Positions 1 to 8,758 of a stretch of DNA of 10,679 nucleotides are shown piece after piece. Source of the stretch: Burkholderiales bacterium (GTDB taxonomy: Bacteria > Pseudomonadota > Gammaproteobacteria > Burkholderiales > Burkholderiaceae_C). The translations under genes and the position numbers were made by a program. How positions within the stretch are numbered: position 1 is the stretch's first letter; each line of letters opens with the position of its first letter. Location of the stretch: the NCBI GenBank assembly GCA_011390055.1, contig JAABTC010000039.1, positions 1 through 10,679 of the forward strand, given 5' to 3'. Under the pieces are notes generated by a model. That model had not been told where the DNA came from and ran no database searches. It saw nothing but the letters and a program-made list of their open reading frames with translations.

Positions 1-2516
1 TCCATCCGGTCGGACCAGCGCAGCCCGCCGCGGGCCACCCGGCCGAAGCGCAGGTGCACGCCTTCGAGCCGCGGCGAGGCCACGAAGATCTCGAACATCG
101 GCCTGGGTTCGGGCAGCCCCGGGACCTTCGACGGATCGAACTTGAAGGCGAGCACCGGCTTGTGGCGGCCGTCGGGCATGCGCTGAAAGAAGTTGGTGCG
201 CAGCGTGGCCTGGATCAGCGCCAGGTAGTGGCGCAGGATGCGGTCTTCGTCGAGGTTGGCCACGGCGTCGAGCGCTTCCTCGATGCGTTGTTCGATCTGG
301 GCCTGATGCGCGGCGCGGTCACCCTCGGCTGCTTTTTCCAACCGAGGATCGAAGCGCGCGACGAACAGGGCCACCAGGTCGGCGGCCACCCGCGGGTGCG
401 TGGCCAGGGCCTGCTCGATGTAGGCCTGGCTGAAGGTGAACGCCGCTTGCTTGGCGTAACGCGCGTAGGCCCGCAAGACCGAGACGCCGCGCCAGTCCAG
501 TCCGGCCAGCAGCACCAGGCGGTTGAAGTCGTCGTTGTCGTTGTCGCCCTGCCAGGTGCGGGCCACCGTGTCGTGGAAACGCGCGCGCAGGTGCTCGACA
601 TCGATCTCGTCGGTGCCCGGCACGCGCATGCCGAAGTCGTCGATCCAGATCTCGGCGCTGCGTCCCGCTTCGCTGCGCCGCACCTCGTAGGGTCGCTCCT
701 CGAGCACCTGCACGCCCATGTGTTCGAGCATCGGCAGGCTTTGCGACAGCGGCGCGAGCTGGCCGGCGCGGACCAGCTTGAAGCGCAACCGGCCCGGTGC
801 TGCCTCGAGCGGCACGTACAGGCTCATGGCCAGCGCATCGGGGCCGTTGAGCGACTCCATCAGCTCGATGTCGCGCACGGCGGCGCGGGCTTCGTGATCC
901 GCCCGGTAGCCCGCGGCGAAGCCGCCGGCGTAGCGGTCGAAGAGGGCGTTGCCGCGCTCTTCGCCGACGGCTTCGGCCAGCGCCTGGCGCAGGCCGTCGT
1001 CCCAGCTGCGGGCGATGCGCACCAGGCGCTGCTCGAGCTCACCGACGTCGAGCTTCGCGGCCTTGCCCGAAGCCACACCCTGGGTGCGCACGACGATCAT
1101 CAGGCGCGCCAGCGCCGAGTCGGAGAACTGCACCGAAAACTCCGACGAGACACCGTCGAGTGCCTGCGTCAGCAGTGCCTGCATGCGCGAACGCAGGTCG
1201 GTGTTGTAGTTCTCGCGCGGCACGTAGATCAGGCACGTGACGAAGCGGCCGAAGGCGTCGCGCCGCAGGAACAGGCGCGTGCGCTGGCGTTCGCCCAGGC
1301 GCAGGATGCCCATCGTGGTGGCGTACAGCTCCTGCGGTTCGATCTGGAACAGTTCGTCGCGCGGGTACTGGTCGAGGATCGTGGCCAGGGCTTTCGCGGC
1401 ATGGCTCTTGGGCAGGAAACCGGCGCGCTGCACCACCGCCGACACCTTGCGTCGCAGCAGCGGGATGTCCGACGCGTTCGCGTTGTAGGCGGTCGAGGTG
1501 TAGAGGCCGATGAAGCGGCGCTCGCCGAGCACCCGACCTTCGGCATCGAAGCGCTTGACGCCGATGTAGTCGAGGTAGCCGGGGCGGTGCACGGTCGAGC
1601 GCGCGTTCGACTTGGTCAGCAACAGCACGCGAGGGTCGCGGGCGAGGGCGCGCACCTCGGCCGGCAGCGCGGCAAAGGCGGTGGATGCCGATGCGGTGTC
1701 GGCGGTGACACGCAGGATGCCCAGCCCGGCGCCGGCCACGCGCAGGCTGTCTTCGCCGTCGACCGTGACGAGGTCGTAGTCGCGCTGCCCGAGCAGCGTG
1801 AAGTTGTCGTCGGCCAGCCATGCGAGGAAGGCCAGGTCTTCGGCCAGGTCGCTGGCGGGAACCTGGGGCGCGTTCGCGCGCACTTCGGCGGCGATGTCGA
1901 TCACCGCCTGGCGCATCGGTTTCCAGTCTTCGACCGCGGCACGCACGTCGGCCAGGATGCGCGCGAGCCCGTCGTGCAGCTCGGTCAGGCGCTTGGGGTC
2001 GGTACGGCGGTCGACCTCGACATGGATCAGCGATTCGAAGCGGCCGCCGGCCTCGTCGCGCTCGCGCGCCAGGCCGCTCACACGGTGCTCGGCATCGCGC
2101 CGGATCTTCAGCACCGGGTGCACGATGAGGTGCATCGTCAGGCCCTGGCGGTTGACCTCCATCGTGATCGAGTCGACGAGGAACGGCATGTCGTCGTTGA
2201 CGATCTCGATCACCGTGTGCGTCGACTGCCAGCCGTGTTCGTCCAGGCGCGGGTTGTAGACGCGCAGCTTGGCCGCGCCGCCGGCGAAGCTGCGCGCGAA
2301 ATGCCAGTGCGACATGGCCGCGCCGTACAGGTCGGGCAGGCTGCGTTCGGCCAGGTCTTCGGGCGCCACTTGCGCGTAGTACTGGTCGGCGAACTCCGCC
2401 GCTTCGATGGCCTGCTCAGGCGGCAGCTTGGCGCGCACGGTGTCGGTGATCTGCTCGATCAACTCGCCGGAGCGCGTGTCGGGGCCACGGTCGTGCGATG
2501 TGCTTTCAGAGGTCAA
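1..2516 (-). CDS. NAD-specific glutamate dehydrogenase, large (about 1600-residue) type, N-terminal half, runs off left edge
   Basis: The enzyme oxidatively deaminates L-glutamate to 2-oxoglutarate and ammonium with NAD+, in the cytoplasm. The window holds 838 codons of a family usually near 1600 residues, so the 3' half lies beyond base 1. Seen: an N-terminal region with the family block DDMPFLVDS at residues 108-116, followed by the long ACT-like regulatory region typical of the large bacterial GDH family. The beginning of the catalytic region shows the hallmark RWSDR at residues 833-837, just at the window edge. The start is a TTG at 2516-2514, chosen because GGAGA lies 5 bases upstream and the protein begins with the expected polar N-terminus; no in-frame ATG sits near it. 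The gene follows gcdH by 78 bases on the same strand, so it could be co-transcribed or have its own promoter; no clear promoter or terminator is visible in the gap. Family assignment is firm. Allosteric behaviour and operon membership are inference. Confidence 0.93.
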   Translation of the reverse strand, partial: MTSESTSHDRGPDTRSGELIEQITDTVRAKLPPEQAIEAAEFADQYYAQVAPEDLAERSLPDLYGAAMSHWHFARSFAGGAAKLRVYNPRLDEHGWQSTHTVIEIVNDDMPFLVDSITMEVNRQGLTMHLIVHPVLKIRRDAEHRVSGLARERDEAGGRFESLIHVEVDRRTDPKRLTELHDGLARILADVRAAVEDWKPMRQAVIDIAAEVRANAPQVPASDLAEDLAFLAWLADDNFTLLGQRDYDLVTVDGEDSLRVAGAGLGILRVTADTASASTAFAALPAEVRALARDPRVLLLTKSNARSTVHRPGYLDYIGVKRFDAEGRVLGERRFIGLYTSTAYNANASDIPLLRRKVSAVVQRAGFLPKSHAAKALATILDQYPRDELFQIEPQELYATTMGILRLGERQRTRLFLRRDAFGRFVTCLIYVPRENYNTDLRSRMQALLTQALDGVSSEFSVQFSDSALARLMIVVRTQGVASGKAAKLDVGELEQRLVRIARSWDDGLRQALAEAVGEERGNALFDRYAGGFAAGYRADHEARAAVRDIELMESLNGPDALAMSLYVPLEAAPGRLRFKLVRAGQLAPLSQSLPMLEHMGVQVLEERPYEVRRSEAGRSAEIWIDDFGMRVPGTDEIDVEHLRARFHDTVARTWQGDNDNDDFNRLVLLAGLDWRGVSVLRAYARYAKQAAFTFSQAYIEQALATHPRVAADLVALFVARFDPRLEKAAEGDRAAHQAQIEQRIEEALDAVANLDEDRILRHYLALIQATLRTNFFQRMPDGRHKPVLAFKFDPSKVPGLPEPRPMFEIFVASPRLEGVHLRFGRVARGGLRWSDRM

Positions 2517-2521
2517 GGGGG

Positions 2522-2526
2522 TCTCC
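2522..2526 (-). promoter_or_regulatory. Ribosome binding site that fixes the TTG start of the glutamate dehydrogenase
   Basis: On the minus strand GGAGA is followed by five C residues and then TTG. This is the best Shine-Dalgarno match near the 5' end of the reading frame and supports initiation at the rare TTG codon. No competing in-frame ATG with a ribosome binding site was found upstream. Confidence 0.6.
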
Positions 2527-2594
2527 GCGAGAAAGACTTGCCAAGCGAACGCCGCGGATCGGGCTCGGCCCGGCCGCAGGCGCTCGGGGGGTCA

Positions 2595-3773
2595 TCAGAA
2601 TGCAGCAATGCCGGTGATGGCGCGGCCGAGGATCAGGGCGTGCACATCGTGCGTGCCCTCGTACGTGTTCACGACTTCGAGGTTGACCATGTGGCGTGCC
2701 ACGCCGAACTCGTCGCTGATGCCATTGCCGCCGAGCATGTCGCGCGCGGTGCGTGCGATCTCCAGCGCCTTGCCGCAGTTGTTGCGCTTGAGGATGCTGG
2801 TGGCCTCGACCGAAGCGCTGCCGTCGTCCTTCATGCGGCCCAGGCGCAGGCAGCCCTGCAGGCCCAGCGCAATGTCGCTCAGCATGTCGGCGAGCTTCTT
2901 CTGCACCAGCTGGTTGGCGGCCAGCGGCTTGCCGAACTGCTGACGGTCGAGCACGTACTGGCGTGCGCGAGTGAAACAGTCCTCGGCCGCGCCGATCACG
3001 CCCCAGGCGATGCCGTAGCGCGCGCTGTTCAAGCAGGTGAAGGGGCCCTTCAGGCCGCGCACGTCGGGGAAGGCGTTCTCTTCGGGGCAGAACACGTTGT
3101 CCATCACGATCTCGCCCGTGATGGAAGCGCGCAGGCCGACCTTGCCGTGGATCGCGGGTGCCGTCAGGCCCTTCATGCCCTTGTCGAGAATGAAGCCGCG
3201 GATCTGGCCTTGATCGTCCTTGGCCCAGACCACGAAGACATCGGCGATCGGCGAGTTGCTGATCCACATCTTGGCGCCGGTGAGCGCGTAGCCGCCCGGC
3301 ACCTGCTTCGCGCGGGTGACCATGCTGCCGGGGTCGGAGCCATGGTCCGGTTCGGTCAGGCCGAAGCAGCCGATCCATTCACCGGTGGCCAGCTTGGGCA
3401 GGTACTTCTGCTTCTGCGCCTCGGTGCCGAAGGCGTTGATCGGCACCATCACCAGCGACGACTGCACGCTCATCATCGAGCGGTAGCCCGAGTCGACGCG
3501 CTCGACCTCGCGCGCCACCAGGCCGTAGCAGACGTAGTTCAGGCCGGCGCCACCGTATCGTTCGGGGATGGTCGGGCCGAGCAGGCCGAGTTCGCCCATC
3601 TCGCGAAAGATCGCGGCGTCGGTCTTCTCGTGGCGGAAGGCTTCGATCACGCGCGGGGCGAGACGGTCCTGGCAGTAAGACTGCGCGGCGTCGCGCACCG
3701 AGCGCTCGTCGTCGCTGAGTTGCGCGTCGAGGAGGAAGGGGTCGTTCCAGTGGAAGGCTGCGTGGGATGCCAT
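2595..3773 (-). CDS. gcdH: Glutaryl-CoA dehydrogenase
   Basis: This FAD-dependent acyl-CoA dehydrogenase oxidises and decarboxylates glutaryl-CoA to crotonyl-CoA and CO2 and passes electrons to electron-transfer flavoprotein. It has 392 residues, the usual family length. Seen: the GCDH-specific block DSGYRSMMSVQSS with the substrate-carboxylate arginine at residue 98, flavin motifs CFGLTEPDHGSD (136-147) and KMWISNSPIAD (168-178), and the C-terminal NTYEGTHD block with catalytic Glu372, followed by ALILGRAITGI as in human GCDH. These features separate it from general acyl-CoA dehydrogenases. The ATG at 3773 gives the N-terminus MASHAAFHWNDP, which looks like GcdH of related bacteria. A TTG at 3794 in the same frame overlaps the RidA stop as TTGA and is an alternative start adding 7 residues; neither has a strong Shine-Dalgarno. 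It lies 17 bases after the RidA gene, so co-transcription is likely. Its role as the exit step of an aminobenzoyl-CoA pathway is inference; lysine or tryptophan catabolism are other uses. Confidence 0.95.
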   Translation of the reverse strand: MASHAAFHWNDPFLLDAQLSDDERSVRDAAQSYCQDRLAPRVIEAFRHEKTDAAIFREMGELGLLGPTIPERYGGAGLNYVCYGLVAREVERVDSGYRSMMSVQSSLVMVPINAFGTEAQKQKYLPKLATGEWIGCFGLTEPDHGSDPGSMVTRAKQVPGGYALTGAKMWISNSPIADVFVVWAKDDQGQIRGFILDKGMKGLTAPAIHGKVGLRASITGEIVMDNVFCPEENAFPDVRGLKGPFTCLNSARYGIAWGVIGAAEDCFTRARQYVLDRQQFGKPLAANQLVQKKLADMLSDIALGLQGCLRLGRMKDDGSASVEATSILKRNNCGKALEIARTARDMLGGNGISDEFGVARHMVNLEVVNTYEGTHDVHALILGRAITGIAAF

Positions 3774-3790
3774 GTCGGAGGCTTTCAGGT

Positions 3791-4233
3791 TCAATTTGGA
3801 AAGGTAAGCGCGGCAGCGAGGCCGGCGGGCCGGGCCGCCACCACAGCCGTCACTTCGATCTCGACCTTCGCGCGGTCTTCGATCAAGGCGCGCACTTCCA
3901 CCGCCGTCATCGCGATGTCGAAGCTGCCGATGATGTCCCGGAACGCGGCGCCGATCTCTTTCATGCGCAGCAGGTACTCGCGGCGGTCGAGGAGGTACCA
4001 GGTCATGCGCACGATGTGCTCGGGCCGGGCCTGGGCTTCGGCGAGCACCTCGACGACGTTCTGCAGCGCCTGCCGGACTTGTGCGACCAGGTCGTCGGAG
4101 TGGAACTGGCCTTGCGCGTCCCAGCCGATCATGCCGGCGACATGGACCTGGGTGCCCATCGGCGACGACACGGCGATGCCGTTGGCGTAGCCCTTCGGGC
4201 GGGCCCAGTGGGCGGGTTGGAGCGTCTGGCGGG

Positions 4234-4237
<4 letters not shown>
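3791..4237 (-). CDS. RidA (YjgF/YER057c/UK114) family protein lacking the canonical deaminase arginine
   Basis: This is a 148-residue cytoplasmic protein of the Rid family, whose founding members hydrolyse reactive enamine/imine intermediates to keto acids and ammonia. Seen: VHVAGMIGWDAQG (31-43), the helix segment VAQVRQALQNVVEVL (51-65), MTWYLLDRREY (78-88), and the closing strand AVEVRAL...AKVEIEVTAVV (112-133). In E. coli RidA the strand PARSCVEV carries Arg105, which binds the substrate carboxylate. Here the equivalent stretch is IAMTAVEV with Met110 at that place, as in Rid subfamilies that lack the arginine. About 15 residues extend beyond the usual C-terminus. Its ATG overlaps the stop of the upstream acyl-CoA dehydrogenase as ATGA, which implies translational coupling. 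RidA-type genes are known in aerobic 2-aminobenzoyl-CoA clusters, where an amine must be lost from a ring-derived enamine. A role in that ammonia release is inference, and a CoA-ester substrate could explain the missing arginine. Confidence 0.9.
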
Positions 4238-5399
<1,162 letters not shown>

Positions 5400-5400
<1 letters not shown>

Positions 5401-6251
5401 CAATCGCCTTCGAACACCGGCCTGGTTTTCGCGACGAAGGCGCGGTACGCGCGACCGAAGTCTTCGGTCAGCATGCACAGCGCCTGGGCTTGCGCCTCGG
5501 CTTCGATCGCCTGGTCGACGCCCATGTTCCACTCCTGGTGCAGCATGGTCTTGGTGATGCCGTTGGCGAAGGTCGGGCCGGCGGCGATTTCGCGCGCCAA
5601 GGCCAAAGCTTCGGCGGTGAGCGCTTCCGGCGCGACGAGACGGTTGTAGAAGCCCCAGCGCTCGGCTTCCTCGCCTGCCAACGCACGGCCGGTGTAGAGC
5701 CATTCACTGGCGCGGCCGTGGCCGACGATGCGCGGCAGGATCGCGCAGGCGCCCATGTCGCAGCCGGCCAGACCCACGCGGTTGAACAGGAACGCGGTCT
5801 TGCTGCGCGCGGTGCCCAGGCGCAGATCGCTGGCCATCGCGACGATCGCACCCGCGCCGGCACACACGCCGTCGACCGCCGCCACGATGGGCTGGGGGCA
5901 ATGCCGCATCGCCACCACGAGATCGCCCGTCATGCGCGTGAAGAGCAGCAGTTCGGGCGCTTTGAGCTGGATCAGCGGACCGATGATCTCGTGCACGTCG
6001 CCGCCCGAACAGAAGTTGCCGCCGGCCCCCTGGACCACCACGCAGTGCACGTCGCTGGCGTAGCGCAGCTGGCGAAACAGGTCGCGCAGTTCGGCGTAGG
6101 ACGCAAAGGTCAGGGGGTTCTTGCGTTCGGGGCGGTTCAGCGTCACGACGCCGACGCCCTGCTCGACCTGCCAGTCGAAATGCCGGGCGGCGTGGCCGAC
6201 CAGCGCGACGCGGTTGCCGGCGACCAGGCTGGGATCGATGCGTTCGGTCAT
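5400..6251 (-). CDS. Crotonase-superfamily protein (enoyl-CoA hydratase/isomerase type)
   Basis: This 283-residue protein has the crotonase fold. Seen: the beta-strand block VGVVTLNRPERKNPLT (33-48), the first oxyanion-hole loop GNFCSGGDV (78-86), the second oxyanion-hole loop DGVCAGAGA (127-135), and the block VGLAGCDMGACAILPRIVG (159-177). The two catalytic glutamates of classical hydratase (Glu144 and Glu164 of rat enzyme) are not present: Ile136 and Asn157/Arg158 occupy those places. Asp165 stands where isomerase-type members such as PaaG carry their catalytic Asp. Simple hydration of a linear enoyl-CoA is therefore doubtful, and an isomerase or ring-specific hydratase/hydrolase role is plausible. 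The start ATG at 6251 lies 32 bases after the fused monooxygenase gene. The Shine-Dalgarno is weak, with GAGG about 15 bases upstream. The frame remains open far upstream, but there it is a shadow of the monooxygenase gene. The family is certain; the reaction is inferred. Confidence 0.9.
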
Positions 6252-6283
6252 GGGGGTGTCGGGTGGCCTCGGTCCCAGATTGT

Positions 6284-8617
6284 CTAGCCCTTGCCGGACG
6301 CGGCACGCTCGCGCTGGAACAGTGCCTCCATCTGCGCCTTGCCACTCAGGTACTGCTTGGGCCAGGCCAGGCCGGTGTAGCCGATCTTCGCAGCTTCCGT
6401 GAGCGTCCACGCCGGGTTTGCGAGGTGCGGCCGGGCGACGGCGCACAGGTCGGCGCGGCCGGCCGAAACGATGCTGTTGACATGGTCGGCTTCGCTGATC
6501 GCCCCGACGGCGATGGTGGCAATGCCGGCCTCGTTGCGGATGCGGTCGGCGAACGGCGTCTGGTACATGCGGCCGTAGGTCGGCTTCTGGTCGGCGCTGA
6601 CCTGGCCCGAGGAGCAGTCGATCATGTCGGCGCCGGCCGCCTTGAAGGCGCGCGCGATCTCCACGGCATCGCCGGGGGTGATGCCGCCTTCCACCCAGTC
6701 GTGAGCCGAGATGCGCACCGAGATCGGCAGGGCTTGGGGCCAAACCTCGCGCACCGCCGCGAAAACCTCGAGCGGGTAGCGCAAGCGGTTCGCCAGCGCG
6801 CCGCCGTAGGCATCGGTGCGCCGATTGGTCAGCGGCGAGATGAAGGACGACAGCAGGTAGCCGTGCGCGCAGTGCAGCTCGAGCCAGTCGAAGCCGGCCT
6901 CGGCGGCATGGCGCGTGGCACGCAAGAAGTCGTCGCGCACGCGGTCCATCTCGGCCCGGTTCAACGCTCGCGGAACTTGCCCGCCTTCGGCCAGGTAGGG
7001 CACGGCCGAGGGCGCGACGATGGGCCAGTTGCCTTGCGCCAGGGGGTGGTCTGCGCCTGCGCCGACCCAGGGCTCGTTGGTCGAGGCCTTGGGCCCGGCG
7101 TGGCCGATCTGGATGCCGATCTTCGCGTCGGTTTCGCGGTGCACGAATCCGACGATGCGCTGCCAGGCGGCGCGTTGCGCTTCGTTCCACAGGCCTGGGC
7201 AACCGGGCGTGATCCGTGCGTCGGGGCTGGTGCAGGTCATCTCGGCCATCACCAGGCCGGCACCACCCAGCGCGCGCGCGCCCAGGTGCACGAGGTGGAA
7301 CTCGCCGGGCACGCCGTCGACGCTGCAGTACTGGGCCATCGGCGAAACGACGACGCGGTTCTTCAACGTCACCCCGCGCAAGGTATACGGCGTGAACATC
7401 GGTGGAACGGGCTGGGGATCGCGCACCCCGCTCTTCGCATCGAACCATTGCTCGAACCCATCGAGCCAGCCCTTGTCGCGCAGGCGCAGGTTCTCGTGGC
7501 TGATGCGCTGGCTGCGCGTCAGCATCGAGTACATGAACTGTTCGGGTTCGAGCTGGTCGCAATAGCGTTCGCCGCAGACCTCGAACCATTCCATCGCGTT
7601 CCACGCCGCGTTCTGCAGCCGGATCACGTCGACGGCGCGCAGTTCCTGGTAACGCGAGAGCACGCCCGGGATGTGTTCGGCGGTGTCGCCCTGTTCCTTG
7701 AACTGCCGCGTCAGCTCGATCGCATCTTCGAGGGCGAGCTTGGTGCCCGAGCCGATCGCGAAGTGCGCGGTGTGCACCGCGTCGCCCATCAGCACCACGT
7801 GGCTGCGGCCGTTGAACAGCGACCATTGCTCGCACTTGACGCGCTGGAAGTTGATCCAGGCCGAGCCGCGCAGGTGCCGCGCATTGGTCATCAGCTTGGC
7901 GCCCTGCAGGTTGGACGCGAAGAGCTGCTCGCAGAAAGCGACCGATTCGTCGGGGCTCGCACGGTCGAGGCCGTGCGCCAGCCACACCGCTTCCGGACAC
8001 TCGACGATGAAGGTGCTGGTCACATCGTCGAACTTGTAGATGTGCGCCTGGAACCAGCCGTGCTCGGTCTTCTCGAACAGGAAGGTGAAGGGCTCGTAGA
8101 GCTTCTGGGTGCCGAGCCAGATGAAGCGGTTGGGGCGGGTGGCGATGTCGGGCTTGAAGATCGCGGCGTGCCGGGTGCGAATCTTCGAGTTGATGCCGTC
8201 GCTGGCGACCACGAGGTCGGCCTCGGGGTGGTCCGCGTCCGAGTCGGCCTCGGTCTCGAACACCAGTTGCACGCCCAGGGCCTCGCAGCGCGCCTGCAGG
8301 ATGTTGAGCAGCTTCTTGCGCCCGATGCCGACGAAGCCGTGGCCGCCCGAGCGGATGGTGCGGCCCTTGAACTGCAGTTCGATGTCGTCCCAGTGCGCGA
8401 ACGAGGCCTCGATCGCGTCAGCGGTCTCGCGGTCCCACTGACGCATGTTGTCCATCGTCGCGTCGGAAAACACCACGCCCCAGCCGAAGGTGTCGTAGGG
8501 CTTGTTGCGCTCGACGACGCGGATGTCGTGCTGTGTGCCGCGCTCGCGGCCCAGCTTCTTCATCAGCAGCGCGAAGTACAGGCCGGCGGGGCCACCGCCG
8601 ATGCAGACGATATTCAT
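6284..8617 (-). CDS. abmA: Bifunctional anthraniloyl-CoA (2-aminobenzoyl-CoA) monooxygenase/reductase; also called salicylyl-CoA 5-hydroxylase/oxidoreductase
   Basis: This 777-residue fusion joins a class A flavin (FAD) aromatic hydroxylase to an old-yellow-enzyme-like FMN reductase. Known members hydroxylate 2-aminobenzoyl-CoA at C5 with O2 and NAD(P)H, then reduce the ring to a non-aromatic cyclohexene-CoA. Seen in the N-terminal half: Rossmann motif CIGGGPAGL (5-13), the DG-motif region DLVVASDGINSKIR (134-147), and the FAD ribityl motif VVLMGDAVHTAHFAIGSG (274-291). The linker lies near 395-405. Seen in the C-terminal half: SPMAQYCSVDG (425-435), QIGHAGPKAS (503-512) with His506, AHGYLLSSFISPLTNRRTDAYGG (in two parts, 584-606), and ARPHLANP (728-735) near the FMN phosphate. 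The ATG at 8617 has GGAGG 4 bases upstream (8622-8626). It is the first gene of the minus-strand run and is divergent from the kinase gene. The symbol follows Azoarcus evansii usage, recalled from memory. Salicylyl-CoA as substrate is an alternative, but the RidA and beta-oxidation neighbours favour the amino compound. Confidence 0.9.
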   Translation of the reverse strand: MNIVCIGGGPAGLYFALLMKKLGRERGTQHDIRVVERNKPYDTFGWGVVFSDATMDNMRQWDRETADAIEASFAHWDDIELQFKGRTIRSGGHGFVGIGRKKLLNILQARCEALGVQLVFETEADSDADHPEADLVVASDGINSKIRTRHAAIFKPDIATRPNRFIWLGTQKLYEPFTFLFEKTEHGWFQAHIYKFDDVTSTFIVECPEAVWLAHGLDRASPDESVAFCEQLFASNLQGAKLMTNARHLRGSAWINFQRVKCEQWSLFNGRSHVVLMGDAVHTAHFAIGSGTKLALEDAIELTRQFKEQGDTAEHIPGVLSRYQELRAVDVIRLQNAAWNAMEWFEVCGERYCDQLEPEQFMYSMLTRSQRISHENLRLRDKGWLDGFEQWFDAKSGVRDPQPVPPMFTPYTLRGVTLKNRVVVSPMAQYCSVDGVPGEFHLVHLGARALGGAGLVMAEMTCTSPDARITPGCPGLWNEAQRAAWQRIVGFVHRETDAKIGIQIGHAGPKASTNEPWVGAGADHPLAQGNWPIVAPSAVPYLAEGGQVPRALNRAEMDRVRDDFLRATRHAAEAGFDWLELHCAHGYLLSSFISPLTNRRTDAYGGALANRLRYPLEVFAAVREVWPQALPISVRISAHDWVEGGITPGDAVEIARAFKAAGADMIDCSSGQVSADQKPTYGRMYQTPFADRIRNEAGIATIAVGAISEADHVNSIVSAGRADLCAVARPHLANPAWTLTEAAKIGYTGLAWPKQYLSGKAQMEALFQRERAASGKG

Positions 8618-8621
8618 CGAG

Positions 8622-8626
8622 CCTCC
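8622..8626 (-). promoter_or_regulatory. Ribosome binding site of the monooxygenase/reductase gene
   Basis: GGAGG on the minus strand ends 4 bases before the ATG at 8617. It is the strongest Shine-Dalgarno in the run, as expected for the lead gene of an operon whose later genes rely on overlaps. Confidence 0.6.
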
Positions 8627-8699
8627 GGACGCCCCGCAGGGTCCGGCGCCATTTTGGGCCCCATTGCGGTTCTGTGAGCACCGGCCGCGCGCCGAATGT

Positions 8700-8726
8700 G
8701 CCGGTGAGTGCCGGTGAGTGCCGGTG
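8700..8726. repeat. Three direct GCCGGTG copies at 10-base spacing, with an inverted copy upstream
   Basis: GCCGGTG starts at 8700, 8710 and 8720; the first two are joined by AGT so that CCGGTGAGTG is duplicated exactly. The reverse complement CACCGGC lies at 8679-8685. A spacing of almost one helical turn puts the copies on one face of the DNA, as in a multi-site operator. A simple replication-slippage duplication is also possible. Confidence 0.6.
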
Positions 8727-8738
8727 GCACCACGTGCC
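8726..8738. repeat. Short inverted repeat GGCAC-CAC-GTGCC next to the kinase -10 box
   Basis: Five-base perfect arms are separated by three bases and end directly before TATACT. The position, across the spacer of the presumed kinase promoter, is where a dimeric regulator could block or help RNA polymerase. The arms are short, so chance is a real possibility in such GC-rich DNA. Confidence 0.35.
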
Positions 8739-8744
8739 TATACT
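8739..8744 (+). promoter_or_regulatory. Candidate -10 box (TATACT) for the histidine kinase
   Basis: TATACT matches five of six bases of the sigma-70 -10 consensus in otherwise GC-rich DNA and lies 14 bases before the ATG at 8759. Transcription would begin about 6-8 bases before the ATG, giving an almost leaderless message; no Shine-Dalgarno is present there. No good -35 box is seen at 16-18 bases upstream, where the GCCGGTG repeats lie instead, which suggests activator dependence (inference). Confidence 0.45.
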
Positions 8745-8758
8745 GACGTCGTACCCGC

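Larger units (their letters stand above)
8618..8758. promoter_or_regulatory. Divergent intergenic region between the catabolic run and the histidine kinase
   Basis: This 141-base gap must hold the promoters for both directions. Seen: three direct GCCGGTG copies 10 bases apart (8700-8726), one inverted copy CACCGGC at 8679-8685, a 5+3+5 inverted repeat at 8726-8738, and a TATACT hexamer reading toward the kinase at 8739-8744. No convincing -35/-10 pair was found reading toward the monooxygenase gene. No open frame here resembles a gene. Confidence 0.6.

Noticed and set aside
2517..2594. GC-rich gap after gcdH, considered as a terminator or a promoter for glutamate dehydrogenase
   Set aside because: No stable stem followed by a T-run was found, and TTGGCA on the minus strand has no matching -10 box at a suitable distance.
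54..4190. A 1378-codon open frame on the plus strand
   Set aside because: It lies opposite glutamate dehydrogenase, gcdH and RidA, shows no family motif, and is rich in Arg, His, Val and Gln as expected for an antisense frame in GC-biased DNA.
5401..5703. Upstream extension of the acyl-CoA dehydrogenase frame
   Set aside because: It overlaps the crotonase gene, and the family N-terminus starts at the ATG at 5400, which has AAGG 6 bases ahead and a TGATG overlap.
6252..8000. Upstream extension of the crotonase frame to about 866 codons
   Set aside because: The extension is an out-of-frame reading of the monooxygenase gene with Arg/Pro-rich sequence; real crotonase homology begins at the ATG at 6251.
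6263..8677. An 804-codon open frame on the plus strand
   Set aside because: It is antisense to the fused monooxygenase/reductase, whose motifs are clear on the minus strand; the plus-strand translation has no recognisable domain.
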